Assembly: GCF_001028705.1 (NCBI RefSeq)
Contig: NZ_CP011771.1
Span: 62,001 to 126,000, forward strand
Direction: 5' to 3'
DNA: 64,000 nucleotides
Source: Croceicoccus naphthovorans
Lineage (GTDB): Bacteria; Pseudomonadota; Alphaproteobacteria; Sphingomonadales; Sphingomonadaceae
Shown in pieces: positions 26,275-34,732 of the stretch. The position numbers and the translations under genes were made by a program. The notes under the pieces were generated by a model. It was given only the letters and a program-made list of their open reading frames with translations, made no database searches and was not told the DNA's origin. Within the stretch, counting starts at the first letter, position 1. The number at the start of each line of letters is the position of its first letter.

Positions 26275-26952
26275 CTATTTCAGCATTTCTTCGTAGTTCG
26301 CACCCATCACGTGATCAATTGGAGCGCCTTGCTCAAGCGCAGCGATCATGGCGGTTTCACGGCCAAGGATTCGCTCTGCCTCTGCCAGAACTTCGTCCAC
26401 ATGTTGTTGGTCGAAGAACACGACGCCGCTTCCATCCGCCACAACCCAGTCCCCGGGGTTGACCACTATGCTGCCGATTGTGACTCGGCAGCCCCAGTCA
26501 TGCTCCGCGACCCGACCGCGCGCTGTAAGCGGAACAACTGCGCTACCGAAGACTGGGAAACCAAGCTCGCTGCTTTCATCCAGATCGCGACAAGCGCCGT
26601 CGACGATCACGCCGGCAATGCCTTTCCGTGCCGCGGCCCGGCTCAGCAGGCCACCCCAGCCAGAGGCATCGGTCCTTCCGCGATGCTCGACGACCACGAT
26701 CTCACCCGGTTGTGCCGCCATGATGGCAGAGGCCCCCAGGTGCCGTTTGGGTAGTCCTTCGATAGCCGGTCCGAGTTTCACGGTCACAACCCTGCCGGAA
26801 ATGCGCTGCCTGTTTGCGGTCAACCGGACGAGACCTGGGACGGTTCCGCGGAGACCGAGTTTGTCGAGTGCGTCTGAAATGGTGCAGGTGTCAAGGGCGG
26901 CGACACGCTGAGTAGCTGCCAAATAAGACGTTGGTGAGATGTCTTCAGGCAT
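26275..26952 (-). CDS. RraA-family protein (aldolase-like), copy 2
   Basis: A 225-residue RraA-like protein, diverged from its neighbour. VEHRGRTDASGWGGLLS and the catalytic VDGACRDLDE motif are intact. Its ATG lies within the end of the RidA gene (ATGCCTGA overlap), so translation is coupled. Two RraA paralogues side by side may form a hetero-oligomer, or may handle two different hydroxy-oxo acids; the sequence does not decide between these. Confidence 0.8.
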   Translation of the reverse strand: MPEDISPTSYLAATQRVAALDTCTISDALDKLGLRGTVPGLVRLTANRQRISGRVVTVKLGPAIEGLPKRHLGASAIMAAQPGEIVVVEHRGRTDASGWGGLLSRAAARKGIAGVIVDGACRDLDESSELGFPVFGSAVVPLTARGRVAEHDWGCRVTIGSIVVNPGDWVVADGSGVVFFDQQHVDEVLAEAERILGRETAMIAALEQGAPIDHVMGANYEEMLK

Positions 26953-27340
26953 TGTCCGGCACCATCGCTATCGCTTCGCACTGCACCAGGATGTTGCCCG
27001 GGAGGTCATCGTAAACCAGCATATGCCGAGCCGGCCGCGACGAAGGATCGGGAAAGTGCGTGAGCCACAATTCGTTGATTGCCGGTCTAAGCTCTTTCGT
27101 CTTCACATAGAAGGTCAGTTTGGCAACATCGTCGAAACGCGCGCCGGCTGCTGCCAAGATCCGGTCCAGGTGCCAGAATGTCAGGCGGACTTGATCGCCA
27201 GCGTCTTCCGCCACTTCACCGGTTGCCGGATCCAAACCGTAGACCCCACCTGTCACGACAAGACGGTCCACCCGGCTCGCGGCAGGGATCGGATTGCCGG
27301 AATGGTGAAGGCCTTCAACTTCGATGCTGCGTCGTGTCAC
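26945..27340 (-). CDS. RidA/YjgF family protein
   Basis: A 131-residue RidA-family protein: VTGGVYGLDPATGEVAEDAGDQV, LAAAGARFDDVAKLTFYV and ARHMLVYDDLPG fit the trimeric YjgF fold, although the canonical deaminase arginine region is altered. Start chosen at a GTG preceded by AAGGATTGGGGATC; the frame extends further upstream without good coding. RidA paralogues in catabolic operons hydrolyse reactive enamine or imine intermediates or act on enol acids. Here it lies between ligJ-like and rraA-like genes. Confidence 0.8.
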   Translation of the reverse strand: MTRRSIEVEGLHHSGNPIPAASRVDRLVVTGGVYGLDPATGEVAEDAGDQVRLTFWHLDRILAAAGARFDDVAKLTFYVKTKELRPAINELWLTHFPDPSSRPARHMLVYDDLPGNILVQCEAIAMVPDNA

Positions 27341-27415
27341 GATCCCCAATCCTTGAGAGCGACCTGTTGAATTACCGGAAGTCGCCGAAAATCTGCATCG
27401 TCGCCAGGCACGCAA

Positions 27416-28426
27416 TCAAACGTCGAGACGGGAAAACAATCGACGGGCATTGCCTTCGAAAACACCGTTTAGAGCAGCCTGGTCAAGTGAAGGAAGCGCC
27501 TCGATCACGGGCTTGAGATCGTCGTAGTGACGCCCTGAAACAGGATCGATGCCGTCTCCCGATCCGGGCCTTTCCGTTCCGAAACAGCATCGGTCGTGTC
27601 CCACGGTCTTGAACAGAAGCGCGAGCGAATCCGGGTTATGAAGAACCGTGTCAAACCAGAATTTTCGTAGAATTTCATCGAATTGGGGTGCATCGGCAGC
27701 GATACGCCCCTGGGCCCGGGCCATTTCCCGATGCGAGCGCCACCGTCCGATCTGGTAGGGAATGGGACCGCCGCCATGGCTAATCATCAACTTGAGGTCG
27801 GGGAACCGGTCGAACACGTCGGCCCGGTAGATCGAGGTAATCGCCAGTCCCTCTTCCGCAATGAAATGCTCATCATAGGTCTCGCGCCCGTTGCAGCATT
27901 GTCCCGAATGGATATGGGCGGCAAGATCCAACTCACACAATTTCTCGTACAGCGGGTACCAATAGGGATCGCCGAGCGGAGGCGACCCGTTCATCCCCTC
28001 ACTGGGGTCAGGGTTCAGCAAGACGCCCACGAAACCAAGCTCATCCAGCACTCGCTCGATTTCATCGAACAACGAGGTGACCGGCCGATCAACTTGCTGC
28101 GGCAAGGCTCCCACTCCCCGGAAGCGATTCGGATGCATCCGAACTGTCCGGGCAATCATGTCGTTTGTGTCACATGTCCAGTCGACGATGTCATTCCACC
28201 GGGCAGTTCCATTCAAGGTCAGGAATGGTCGAGGAGAAAGCAACTGCAGGTCGGTCCCCACCGCATCCATGATCCTGACGTTCTGGTCCGCGCTCTCTTC
28301 CAGCAGACGCTCGGACACCTGTGCACGATAGCTGCTGCCATATTGCCCCCCTGAAACCACAAGATTGCTCCTGTGCGCGTAGAGCGCCGCAGGCGCGACA
28401 AGGTGAGCATGGGCGTCGATTATCAT
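27416..28426 (-). CDS. ligJ: Amidohydrolase-family 4-oxalomesaconate hydratase-like protein
   Basis: A 336-residue amidohydrolase_2 protein. It carries HAH at residues 6-8, ISPRPF-like LLSPRPF, LLNPDP, PPLGDPYWYPLYEKLCELDL, ISHGGGPIPYQIGR and CFGTERPGSGDGIDP. These match Sphingobium LigJ as I recall it, including the glutamate (FGTE) that replaces the usual aspartate metal ligand. LigJ hydrates 4-oxalomesaconate to 4-carboxy-4-hydroxy-2-oxoadipate. The RraA-type aldolases downstream would take that product. It follows a Rieske pair by 66 bp. Confidence 0.82.
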   Translation of the reverse strand: MIIDAHAHLVAPAALYAHRSNLVVSGGQYGSSYRAQVSERLLEESADQNVRIMDAVGTDLQLLSPRPFLTLNGTARWNDIVDWTCDTNDMIARTVRMHPNRFRGVGALPQQVDRPVTSLFDEIERVLDELGFVGVLLNPDPSEGMNGSPPLGDPYWYPLYEKLCELDLAAHIHSGQCCNGRETYDEHFIAEEGLAITSIYRADVFDRFPDLKLMISHGGGPIPYQIGRWRSHREMARAQGRIAADAPQFDEILRKFWFDTVLHNPDSLALLFKTVGHDRCCFGTERPGSGDGIDPVSGRHYDDLKPVIEALPSLDQAALNGVFEGNARRLFSRLDV

Positions 28427-28492
28427 TGCTTTGCGATCTTTCAGAGAAGTCCGGCCCTGGCTGGCAATTTCAGCAATGCTCAGCAGCCGATA

Positions 28493-28990
28493 TCAAATCG
28501 GATATACCAGATACCGGGGCAGGACGGACGTATCGAGCTCGGCCCGTCTGGACAGCAGCTTCAACGCACCGGCTTTTTCCAAACGGATGGTATCCAGATA
28601 TTGACCCGCAGCCAGGACTTGGGTGATGCCGCTATCGGTGGGCGTCATGAAGACCGAGAAATTCGATCGCATCGAGATAGTAGAGGCATCGGCGCGTTGA
28701 TACGCGACGCGCTGGACGAAGTGACGGGTGCGATAGTCCTGGAACGTATCGACCCAGATATCGTTCACGAAAGTGACGCGATCCTCGAGCCGGGATCGGC
28801 AATCATCGTACATGAAACCCAGGGCGAGACCATTTTCCGAATTTTCGGCGGCACGGCAGATATAGGAGGCCTCGTCTTCCTCGGAATAGTTGGCGAGCCA
28901 GCCCTCCATGTCCTTGCCGTCAAGCGCGCTGGAGTCCGCTAGCAGAAGAGCGTCGAGCGCGGCCTCGATCGCAGTGTCGGTCTGCGTCAT
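28493..28990 (-). CDS. Rieske dioxygenase small (beta) subunit, NahE-linked pair
   Basis: A 165-residue beta subunit of the ring-hydroxylating dioxygenase family: LDALLLADSSALDGKDMEGWL, FMYDDCRSRLEDRVTF and a C-terminal RYLVYPI. Start at MTQTDTAIEA, whose ATG overlaps the alpha-subunit stop (ATGA). It shows the anthranilate/salicylate-type small-subunit layout and has no catalytic residues of its own. Confidence 0.85.
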   Translation of the reverse strand: MTQTDTAIEAALDALLLADSSALDGKDMEGWLANYSEEDEASYICRAAENSENGLALGFMYDDCRSRLEDRVTFVNDIWVDTFQDYRTRHFVQRVAYQRADASTISMRSNFSVFMTPTDSGITQVLAAGQYLDTIRLEKAGALKLLSRRAELDTSVLPRYLVYPI

Positions 28991-30162
28991 GCCTCGGCCC
29001 TCTCGAAACCCATCACCGACCGGTAATATTCCCAACGGGGAAGATTGCCGCTCTCGTCGTTCTGGAGGAATTCCGACTCCAGCTTCGACTGGTCGTGCAC
29101 TCCCTTCTGGAAAATAGCATTGCCAGGGGTGTGATTGCCGATGTGGATGCGATGGAAGACCGACGCGTCCTCCATGCTGATCAGGCCGCAGGGGCCCAGC
29201 AGGTTGGAACTTTGCCGTAGGCGATGGCTGACCATGTCCTCATCATCGTCCTGGTGTGCGAAATAGGCGTAGTGGACTTCAACCGTCTCTTCGTCGATCG
29301 GGGTCGCGAAGCGCAGATTGATCACATCGAGATGCTTGGTCGAAACGAAGGTCGGGAAGAGCGAAACGATGCGCGACCCGACCGAGGGATCCTGCCCCTT
29401 GAAGGCGATCAGCGAAGCGTCCTTGAGCACTGTGGGGCCACTGACCACCGACAGCGCCGATTCGAAACAGATGTGCACGTGTTTCGTCGCGGCGAACTGG
29501 CGTCCCTTACCGCCTTGCCAATTGAGCATCTTGAATGCCTGGTGGAGCAATGGCGCATGGTAGCCATCATTGTCGGTATAGGACTTCCAGTTGCTGTCGT
29601 AGCGCACCTTCTGATAGCCCAGCAGCTTGAGCCTGCCGTCCCCTCCCAGCAGTTCGCGCAAGGTGTTCTGCGAATCGCCGAGGAATTCCGTCAACGTTTC
29701 GGTTTCAGCCGAAAGGGTCACGAAAATCAGGCCGTAGAAACTGTCGAACCGGGGCTGCGCCAAGGGATAGTCGGACTTGTCGAAGCCGGGCAGGAAATCG
29801 CGATGGTTGGGGCAACCGACCAGATCGCCCTTCGAATCGAAAAGCCAGCGGTGATAGGGGCATTCGAATTCGGTCTTGTTCCCCATCACCGCGGTTTCGA
29901 GCTGGTTGCCGCGATGCGAACAGGCGTTGTAAAACACCCGTACCAGCCCTTCAATATCGCGGGCAATCAGCAGCGGGACGCCAGCCAAGCGGAAGGTTTT
30001 GAAATCGCCTGGATTGGGCAATTCGCTTTCATGCGCGACCGGGTGCCATTCCTGCCCGAAAAAGATGCGCTTGATCTCCTCCGCGTAGATGTCCTTGCGG
30101 GTGAACGCCGCTTTCGGAACCTCGTTGAAGTTCTTGGGCCAGGTCAACCCCGTTTCGGTCAT
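28987..30162 (-). CDS. Rieske dioxygenase large (alpha) subunit, NahE-linked pair
   Basis: A 391-residue alpha subunit, about 60 residues shorter than bphA1f. Rieske ligands are C81, H83, C101 and H104 (CSHRGN, CPYHRW); CPYHRW has Arg where Gly is usual. Iron ligands are in DNDGYHAPLLH (D199, H202, H207). GPCGLISMEDASVF near the C-terminus is shared with the salicylate/anthranilate-type oxygenases elsewhere in the window. It sits 10 bp after nahE and upstream of the ligJ-like module. Substrate unknown; a carboxylated or hydroxylated arene is plausible. Confidence 0.88.
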   Translation of the reverse strand: MTETGLTWPKNFNEVPKAAFTRKDIYAEEIKRIFFGQEWHPVAHESELPNPGDFKTFRLAGVPLLIARDIEGLVRVFYNACSHRGNQLETAVMGNKTEFECPYHRWLFDSKGDLVGCPNHRDFLPGFDKSDYPLAQPRFDSFYGLIFVTLSAETETLTEFLGDSQNTLRELLGGDGRLKLLGYQKVRYDSNWKSYTDNDGYHAPLLHQAFKMLNWQGGKGRQFAATKHVHICFESALSVVSGPTVLKDASLIAFKGQDPSVGSRIVSLFPTFVSTKHLDVINLRFATPIDEETVEVHYAYFAHQDDDEDMVSHRLRQSSNLLGPCGLISMEDASVFHRIHIGNHTPGNAIFQKGVHDQSKLESEFLQNDESGNLPRWEYYRSVMGFERAEA

Positions 30163-30172
30163 CGCGAACCTT

Positions 30173-31174
30173 CTAAGCGGCAGCCCCCAAATCTTCAGCT
30201 TCGAGCGCCTTGCCCAGTTCGGCCCACATCTGACCGGACTTGCGCGCGCCTGCCAGATAGGGCTCCGGACAGAGATGGTATGGCGGACGCACCGGCCCAG
30301 CCTTCATCCAGCCACCGGCGTCCATCCGCGCCTTTTCCAGCGCAATATTGTAGGTCGAGAATTCCTTGAAGCTGCCGTTCGGGAACAAGGGTGCCGCGGT
30401 CGGGCCGAGGCGGCCCATGAACGCCTTGGCCGCGCTCCAGTCGCCGCTTGCGCGAGCCTGGACGACCAGGTCGCGCAGGGTCGTGGTTACCAGCGGGTGG
30501 CAGACCGCGCCGCTCGACCAGAAGGCATCGACCGAATCATCCATCCGCGCCGCTCCGTAATAGTCGAAGTCGATCGGCAGCAGCTTGATCCGACCGCGGA
30601 TCGCGGCCAGGTCGGGCAAGAGGTTGGCGACGCCGATATATTTGGCGGTCACGACCTGAGGAATTTCAGCCACCTGAGCCCAGAACGGCCGCGGGAAATC
30701 GAATTTGAAGGCTTCCGGGTTCGCGTAGATCGCGATGTTCATTTCCGGCACGGCCTCGGCAACGTCCTTGTAGAACTGGACAGCGACGTCGAGGCTCGGC
30801 GCGCACCACATCGGCACGCCGAGCATTGTGCCGTCGGCGCCCAGTTCAAGCGCCTGGCGCGTCAGCGCCACCGTATCGCGGGTGTTGATGCAGGTCGTGC
30901 CGACGAAGACCGGAACCCGGCCGGCCGCCGCGTCGACCAGCGCACGCATGAAATCCAGCTTTTCGTCAAGGGTCATGGTCGCCGCTTCACCAAGCGTTCC
31001 CATGCTCAGGATGCCGTTGATCCCGGCATCGATCAGCCCGTTGACCACGCGAGCGGTTTCATCGAGATCGACGGTTTTGGTCGCACGCCAGTCCGACGCG
31101 TTAGCCTTGGACGGGGTCGGAATGATTGCCCAAGCGCCCTTGACATCGGTGGCGCTCAACAAAGTCTTTGCCAT
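30173..31174 (-). CDS. nahE: trans-o-Hydroxybenzylidenepyruvate hydratase-aldolase
   Basis: A 333-residue DapA-superfamily aldolase. [32 protein letters not shown] (about 53-63), Y150, [14 protein letters not shown] and the Schiff-base lysine K178 (VVTAKYIG) match NahE/PhnE as remembered. It cleaves the trans-o-hydroxybenzylidenepyruvate made after ring fission and isomerisation into salicylaldehyde and pyruvate. It is the first gene of a seven-gene minus operon ending at 25606 and diverges from a benD-like gene. It is separated by more than 20 kb from bphC and nahD. Confidence 0.93.
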   Translation of the reverse strand: MAKTLLSATDVKGAWAIIPTPSKANASDWRATKTVDLDETARVVNGLIDAGINGILSMGTLGEAATMTLDEKLDFMRALVDAAAGRVPVFVGTTCINTRDTVALTRQALELGADGTMLGVPMWCAPSLDVAVQFYKDVAEAVPEMNIAIYANPEAFKFDFPRPFWAQVAEIPQVVTAKYIGVANLLPDLAAIRGRIKLLPIDFDYYGAARMDDSVDAFWSSGAVCHPLVTTTLRDLVVQARASGDWSAAKAFMGRLGPTAAPLFPNGSFKEFSTYNIALEKARMDAGGWMKAGPVRPPYHLCPEPYLAGARKSGQMWAELGKALEAEDLGAAA

Positions 31175-31225
31175 GGCTCATGCTCTCCCATTGGAAATAG
31201 CCCCGCCTAAAGCGGGACGTTCCCC

Positions 31226-31237
31226 ATTGTGTAATGC
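31226..31237. promoter_or_regulatory. Weak copy of the intergenic motif between nahE and the benD-like gene
   Basis: ATTGTGTAATGC resembles ATTGTGCAACGC at 61434-61445. It lies in the 173-bp divergent intergenic region that must hold both promoters. Confidence 0.25.
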
Positions 31238-31347
31238 TTTTCCTTATGCCACTTCAAGTCCTAATATCGGATTCTCGCCGCTACTGGCCGAATTTTCCGA
31301 AAATCGAATAGATCTGGCGGCGCCAGGACGGACGCAAGGGAGGTTGT

Positions 31348-32139
31348 GTGGACGAGACTCTGTCGAAGCGATTCCATGACAAGGTGGCCGTGGTCACAGG
31401 CGGAGCGCAAGGTATTGGCCTAGCGACCGCAAGGCGCCTGGCCGAGGAAGGCGCAAGCGTGGTCATCGCCGACCGCGCAGCGGAGGCGGCTGAGGTTTCG
31501 GCCGCACAGCTTCAGGCAGAAGGCAGCAATGCTCTGGCTGTCGCGGTGGACCTGGAGCATTGCGAGGGCGCGGTCGAGTTGTATCAGTCGGTCATCGACC
31601 GCTTCGGGCGAATCGACGTCGCCGTCCACAACGTCGGCGGTACGATCTGGGCCAAGCCCTACTGGGACTACGCCCCGCAGGAAATCACCGCGGAAATCAA
31701 CCGGTCGCTGTGGCCGACCCTGTGGTGCTGCCACGCAGTGCTGCCCCACATGCTGGCGGCAGGGCGCGGCGCGATCGTCAACATCGGCTCGGTTGCGACA
31801 CGCGGGGTCAATCGCGTGCCTTACGCCGCTGCCAAGGGCGGGGTCGCTGCGCTGACCGCTGCGCTTTCGCTTGAACTCGAAGCCAGCGGCATCCGCGTCA
31901 ACTGCGTCGCGCCGGGCGGGGTCAACGTGACCAGAGTCACCCCGCGCAATCCGGCTGCGCCCACCGACGCGGATCGCCTGGGGTTCGGCCAAGTGATGGA
32001 GCAGACGCTGCGCGATACGCCGATGGCCCGCTTTGGCGAGCCCGAAGAACTGGCCGCGGCGATCTGCTTTTTCGCCTCCGACGATGCGTCCTATGTCACA
32101 GGCCAGACGCTGTACGTGGCTGGGGGCGGCATCGGCTGA
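31348..32139 (+). CDS. benD: cis-Diol carboxylate dehydrogenase, BenD/XylL type (SDR)
   Basis: A 263-residue short-chain dehydrogenase. The NAD motif TGGAQGIG is at about 17-24, and the catalytic triad is S148, Y159 and K163. NVGGTIWAKP, PTLWCCHAVLP and SVATRGVNRVPYAAAKGG are hallmark stretches of BenD/XylL, which oxidise and decarboxylate 1,2-dihydroxycyclohexadiene-1-carboxylate to catechol. GTG start preceded by AAGGGAGG. Its presumed partner, the BenAB-like Rieske pair, is 17 kb away at 48528-50431. Confidence 0.9.
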   Translation: MDETLSKRFHDKVAVVTGGAQGIGLATARRLAEEGASVVIADRAAEAAEVSAAQLQAEGSNALAVAVDLEHCEGAVELYQSVIDRFGRIDVAVHNVGGTIWAKPYWDYAPQEITAEINRSLWPTLWCCHAVLPHMLAAGRGAIVNIGSVATRGVNRVPYAAAKGGVAALTAALSLELEASGIRVNCVAPGGVNVTRVTPRNPAAPTDADRLGFGQVMEQTLRDTPMARFGEPEELAAAICFFASDDASYVTGQTLYVAGGGIG

Positions 32140-32154
32140 CCGCGCCGCCGGAAA

Positions 32155-33381
32155 TCAGCCCGCCTGCTTGAGCAAGTCCCGCAAGGAAACATTGGCGTCT
32201 GCCAGGCTTGCGGCGCTGGCGCGGGCTCGCCTTTCGACGAGCCGCTTGCCCACCCCCATGTCGGGCGCGCGGTTGACCGTCAGTACGCCTTCGATCGTTT
32301 CACCGGCCAGGAAGAAGGCGACGAAGGTGTTGCTGTCCATCTCGCCGCGAATTGCGATATCGGCTTCTACGGGAATTTGCCCGCAGAACTGGATGTTGAG
32401 ATCGAACTGATCGCTCCAGTACCACATCGGCTTGCAGTAGGAGACCTCCTGCCCCAGCATCGCCAGGGCGCCCGCCTGCGCCTGGTCGGCAGCGTTCTGG
32501 TAGGTTTCCTGCCTGAACCGTCCGCCGAAAAACCCGTCCTGCTCGGCCACGTCGCCCGCCGCGAATACCGCCGGGTTGCTGGTCTGGCATCGACGGTCGA
32601 CGATGATCCCGTTGTTGACCTCGATCCCGGCATCGCGGGCCAGCGAGGTGGCCGGCACGATCCCCACCCCCACGATCACGGCATCGCACGGAATCACGGT
32701 GCCATCGTCTGCCACGACCGCGCTGACACGGTTGCCGGCAAACCTGAAGCCGGTCACGCCGCAGTTGAAATGGGTCGCTACTCCCCGCCTGCGATGCTCC
32801 TCGCCCAGCCATTGCCCAAAGCGCCGGCCGAGCGCTCTTTCCATCGGCACTGGCATCGGCTCGACGACGGTGACCTTGCAGCCGAGTTTTACCGCACTGG
32901 CGGCGACTTCGGCGCCGATTACGCCCATGCCGACGATCACGATGCTGGCACCTTCGCGCAGGTCGAGCGCCATGCGGGTCGCATCGTCTCGTGTGCGCAG
33001 ATAATGGACGTTCTCGCAATCGGCCCCGGCAAGGTTGAGCTTGCGGGCGTGACCGCCCGTGGCGAGCAGGATCCGGTCCGCCTGAACCAGCTCGCCCCCT
33101 GACAGGCGGACCCCGCCGCTCGCAAGGTCGATTGCTTCGGCTCGGGTGCCCAGGCGCATGTCGATACGGTTATCGTCGTACCAGGCCTCGTCCTGCAGGA
33201 AGAAATTGTCCGGAACATTTGCCGGTTCCCACAGCACTTCCTTGGAGAGCGGCGGCCGTTCATAAGGACGCCACGGTTCTTCGCCGATCAAGGTGATCCG
33301 CCCGTCGAACCCTGCCTGCCGCAGGGCTTCGACTGCGCGCCCACCGGCCAGGTTTGCACCAACTATAGCAATCGAGCGCAC
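32155..33381 (-). CDS. bphA4: Ferredoxin reductase of Rieske oxygenases (BphA4 type)
   Basis: A 408-residue FAD/NAD(P) reductase of the glutathione-reductase fold. It has the FAD motif IVGANLAGGRAVEALR at the N-terminus, RPYERPPLSKE, the NADH motif VIVGMGVIGAEVAAS at about 147-161, and the FAD-binding VFAAGDVAE near residue 277. It transfers electrons from NADH to a [2Fe-2S] ferredoxin. It is the only such reductase in the window, so it probably serves all five Rieske oxygenases through the ferredoxin at 51671, and possibly the P450 ferredoxin. It converges with the benD-like gene 15 bp away. Confidence 0.92.
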   Translation of the reverse strand: MRSIAIVGANLAGGRAVEALRQAGFDGRITLIGEEPWRPYERPPLSKEVLWEPANVPDNFFLQDEAWYDDNRIDMRLGTRAEAIDLASGGVRLSGGELVQADRILLATGGHARKLNLAGADCENVHYLRTRDDATRMALDLREGASIVIVGMGVIGAEVAASAVKLGCKVTVVEPMPVPMERALGRRFGQWLGEEHRRRGVATHFNCGVTGFRFAGNRVSAVVADDGTVIPCDAVIVGVGIVPATSLARDAGIEVNNGIIVDRRCQTSNPAVFAAGDVAEQDGFFGGRFRQETYQNAADQAQAGALAMLGQEVSYCKPMWYWSDQFDLNIQFCGQIPVEADIAIRGEMDSNTFVAFFLAGETIEGVLTVNRAPDMGVGKRLVERRARASAASLADANVSLRDLLKQAG

Positions 33382-33449
33382 TTAGTTCTCTCCCAAATTT
33401 CTGTTTGCCACGTCAGGGCTGTTCAGGGCAGCCGCGGTGACTGTCTATC

Positions 33450-33475
33450 TTTGCATATTATACAACTCGTTGCAA
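33450..33475. promoter_or_regulatory. Intergenic motif upstream of the ferredoxin reductase
   Basis: TTTGCATATTATACAAC (33450-33466), then CTCGTTGCAA. Its outer TTGCA/TGCAA are complementary over a 15-bp spacer. The first 17 bases recur at 25512-25528 (16/17, complement). It is 69 bp before the reductase start. Confidence 0.4.
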
Positions 33476-33497
33476 GTGATGGATGATGAGGCACTCT

Positions 33498-34085
33498 CTA
33501 CCGCCCGATCTTTTCCAGGCGCGATGCAGGTTGCCGGCGAGTCATGCCAAGGTCTCGAGCTACCTGCGCGACATTGCCCTGTGCAGCCTCAAGCGCTGCT
33601 TCGACGATCGTGCATTCAAATGTTTCCAGCCCTTCCCCGTTCTGTCGCAACAGTCCGACCAAGTGACTGATCGACTGATCCTGTTCTTTACCGACCTCGG
33701 CGCCCGACACCCGTCCATCGTTGGTCAAGGCCAGGTCGGCCCTGATGCACGCGCGACCCGAGCCGAGGAACAGGTGCCAAAGGTCGATCGCCTCGCCATC
33801 GTTCACCAGCAAAATCGCACGTTCAACCATCGTTCGATTTCCCTGACATTGCCCCCTCGTGGCCCTCATATCGCCCTCTATCTCGTATCCGCACTCCTGC
33901 TTGACCCGGAGAACCTTGCTCTGAGCCAGCGGGGACAGCATCGAGATTTCATCAAGGAACAGTGTGCCGCCATGCGCCAACTCGAACCGTCCCGCTCGGC
34001 CCGCCAGAGTCAGAGCCTTTATCATACTCAAATTATGTGTAGAGCGTTCGGCCATTCTGGCGCTCGTGATCGGGCGCGCTGGCAA
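33498..34085 (-). pseudogene. Degenerate sigma-54-dependent activator (XylR/NtrC type)
   Basis: The 195-codon frame keeps pieces of a sigma-54 activator. GRFELAHGGTLFLDEISMLSPLAQSKVLRV is Walker B and neighbouring AAA+ sequence, with VERAILLVNDGEAIDLWHLF from the end of the AAA+ domain. A C-terminal Fis-type helix-turn-helix follows (GNVAQVARDLGMTRRQPASRL). The effector domain, Walker A and most of the AAA+ domain between ATR and VERAI are missing. In another frame the DNA still reads GNVREIE just before VERAI, showing an added frameshift. It is a relic of a XylR-like regulator of aromatic catabolism. Confidence 0.75.
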
Positions 34086-34181
34086 AGATCGCGTTGGTCA
34101 GACCGCGCGACCCCCAACCGACAGTTGCACCCGAATGGGAATTTTTCTCTCTGATTACCCCCTTGCAACTTAGTCTAGGCC

Positions 34182-34201
34182 GCATCCCTTTTCGGGGATG
34201 C
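34182..34201. terminator. Hairpin between relic regulator and small unknown gene
   Basis: GCATCCC and GGGATGC form a 7-bp stem over a 6-base TTTTCG loop, about 80 bp beyond the stop of the 126-residue gene on its minus-strand transcript. It lacks a clear T tract; it could end the long xyl operon transcript. Confidence 0.35.
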
Positions 34202-34279
34202 CGCGACTTCCATTTTACGCCATTCATGGCCAAGCAAGTACGCAGAGCCAGACCGAAGTCGATCGGGCAAACCCAGCTC

Positions 34280-34660
34280 TCAGTTATCGACCAGGATCAT
34301 CTTTCGCACCATGTCCTGAACATCCACTTTTGCCTTGTTGTCCAGCAGCACGGCAACCCGGTTGATGGTTGCGATCACCGAGGTGTACTGGCCATGCGCA
34401 TAATAGGCATCGATCGGGTAGACGACTGTCTTGTCGACCGGCGCCCGCTGGTAGCTGAGCTGGCCGATGCCATAGATCGCAAGCCCGCCTGCTTCGGCAT
34501 GGCCCATCATGCGTTCGGCCCGATCCCGAGTGATATCGCCGCCGAATTCGACCAGTTCCGGCGGTGCAATCGTTGGTCCCACATGGGTTGGCTTCCACCG
34601 CGCGGCGCCGATCACACCCGCCACGTTCAGCAGTTCCTTGAACTCGAATTTTTCGGCCAT
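34280..34660 (-). CDS. Unrecognised 126-residue protein at the end of the meta operon
   Basis: I do not recognise this protein. It is soluble and acidic-to-neutral (MAEKFEFKELLNVAGVIG...), with a compact alpha/beta look, a central RMMGHAEAGGLAIYG and a C-terminal VAVLLDNKAKVDVQDMV. No signal peptide, cysteine cluster or membrane segment is visible. It is 72 bp after bphB in the same direction, has normal codon use for the region, and its ATG has a GAGGATCGAGAACC leader, so it is probably a real last gene of the operon. A binding or chaperone-like role is possible but unsupported. Confidence 0.7.
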   Translation of the reverse strand: MAEKFEFKELLNVAGVIGAARWKPTHVGPTIAPPELVEFGGDITRDRAERMMGHAEAGGLAIYGIGQLSYQRAPVDKTVVYPIDAYYAHGQYTSVIATINRVAVLLDNKAKVDVQDMVRKMILVDN

Positions 34661-34732
34661 GGTTCTCGATCCTCCACATTCGGATACAGGGTGTCGTTCC
34701 TGCGGTGTTTGCCGTCTGGCCGAACCGGCGGA

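Noticed and set aside
32128-32155. Hairpin (GGCTGA/TCAGCC) between the convergent benD-like and reductase genes
   Set aside because: The 6-bp stem has a 15-base loop and no T tract; too weak to list as a terminator.
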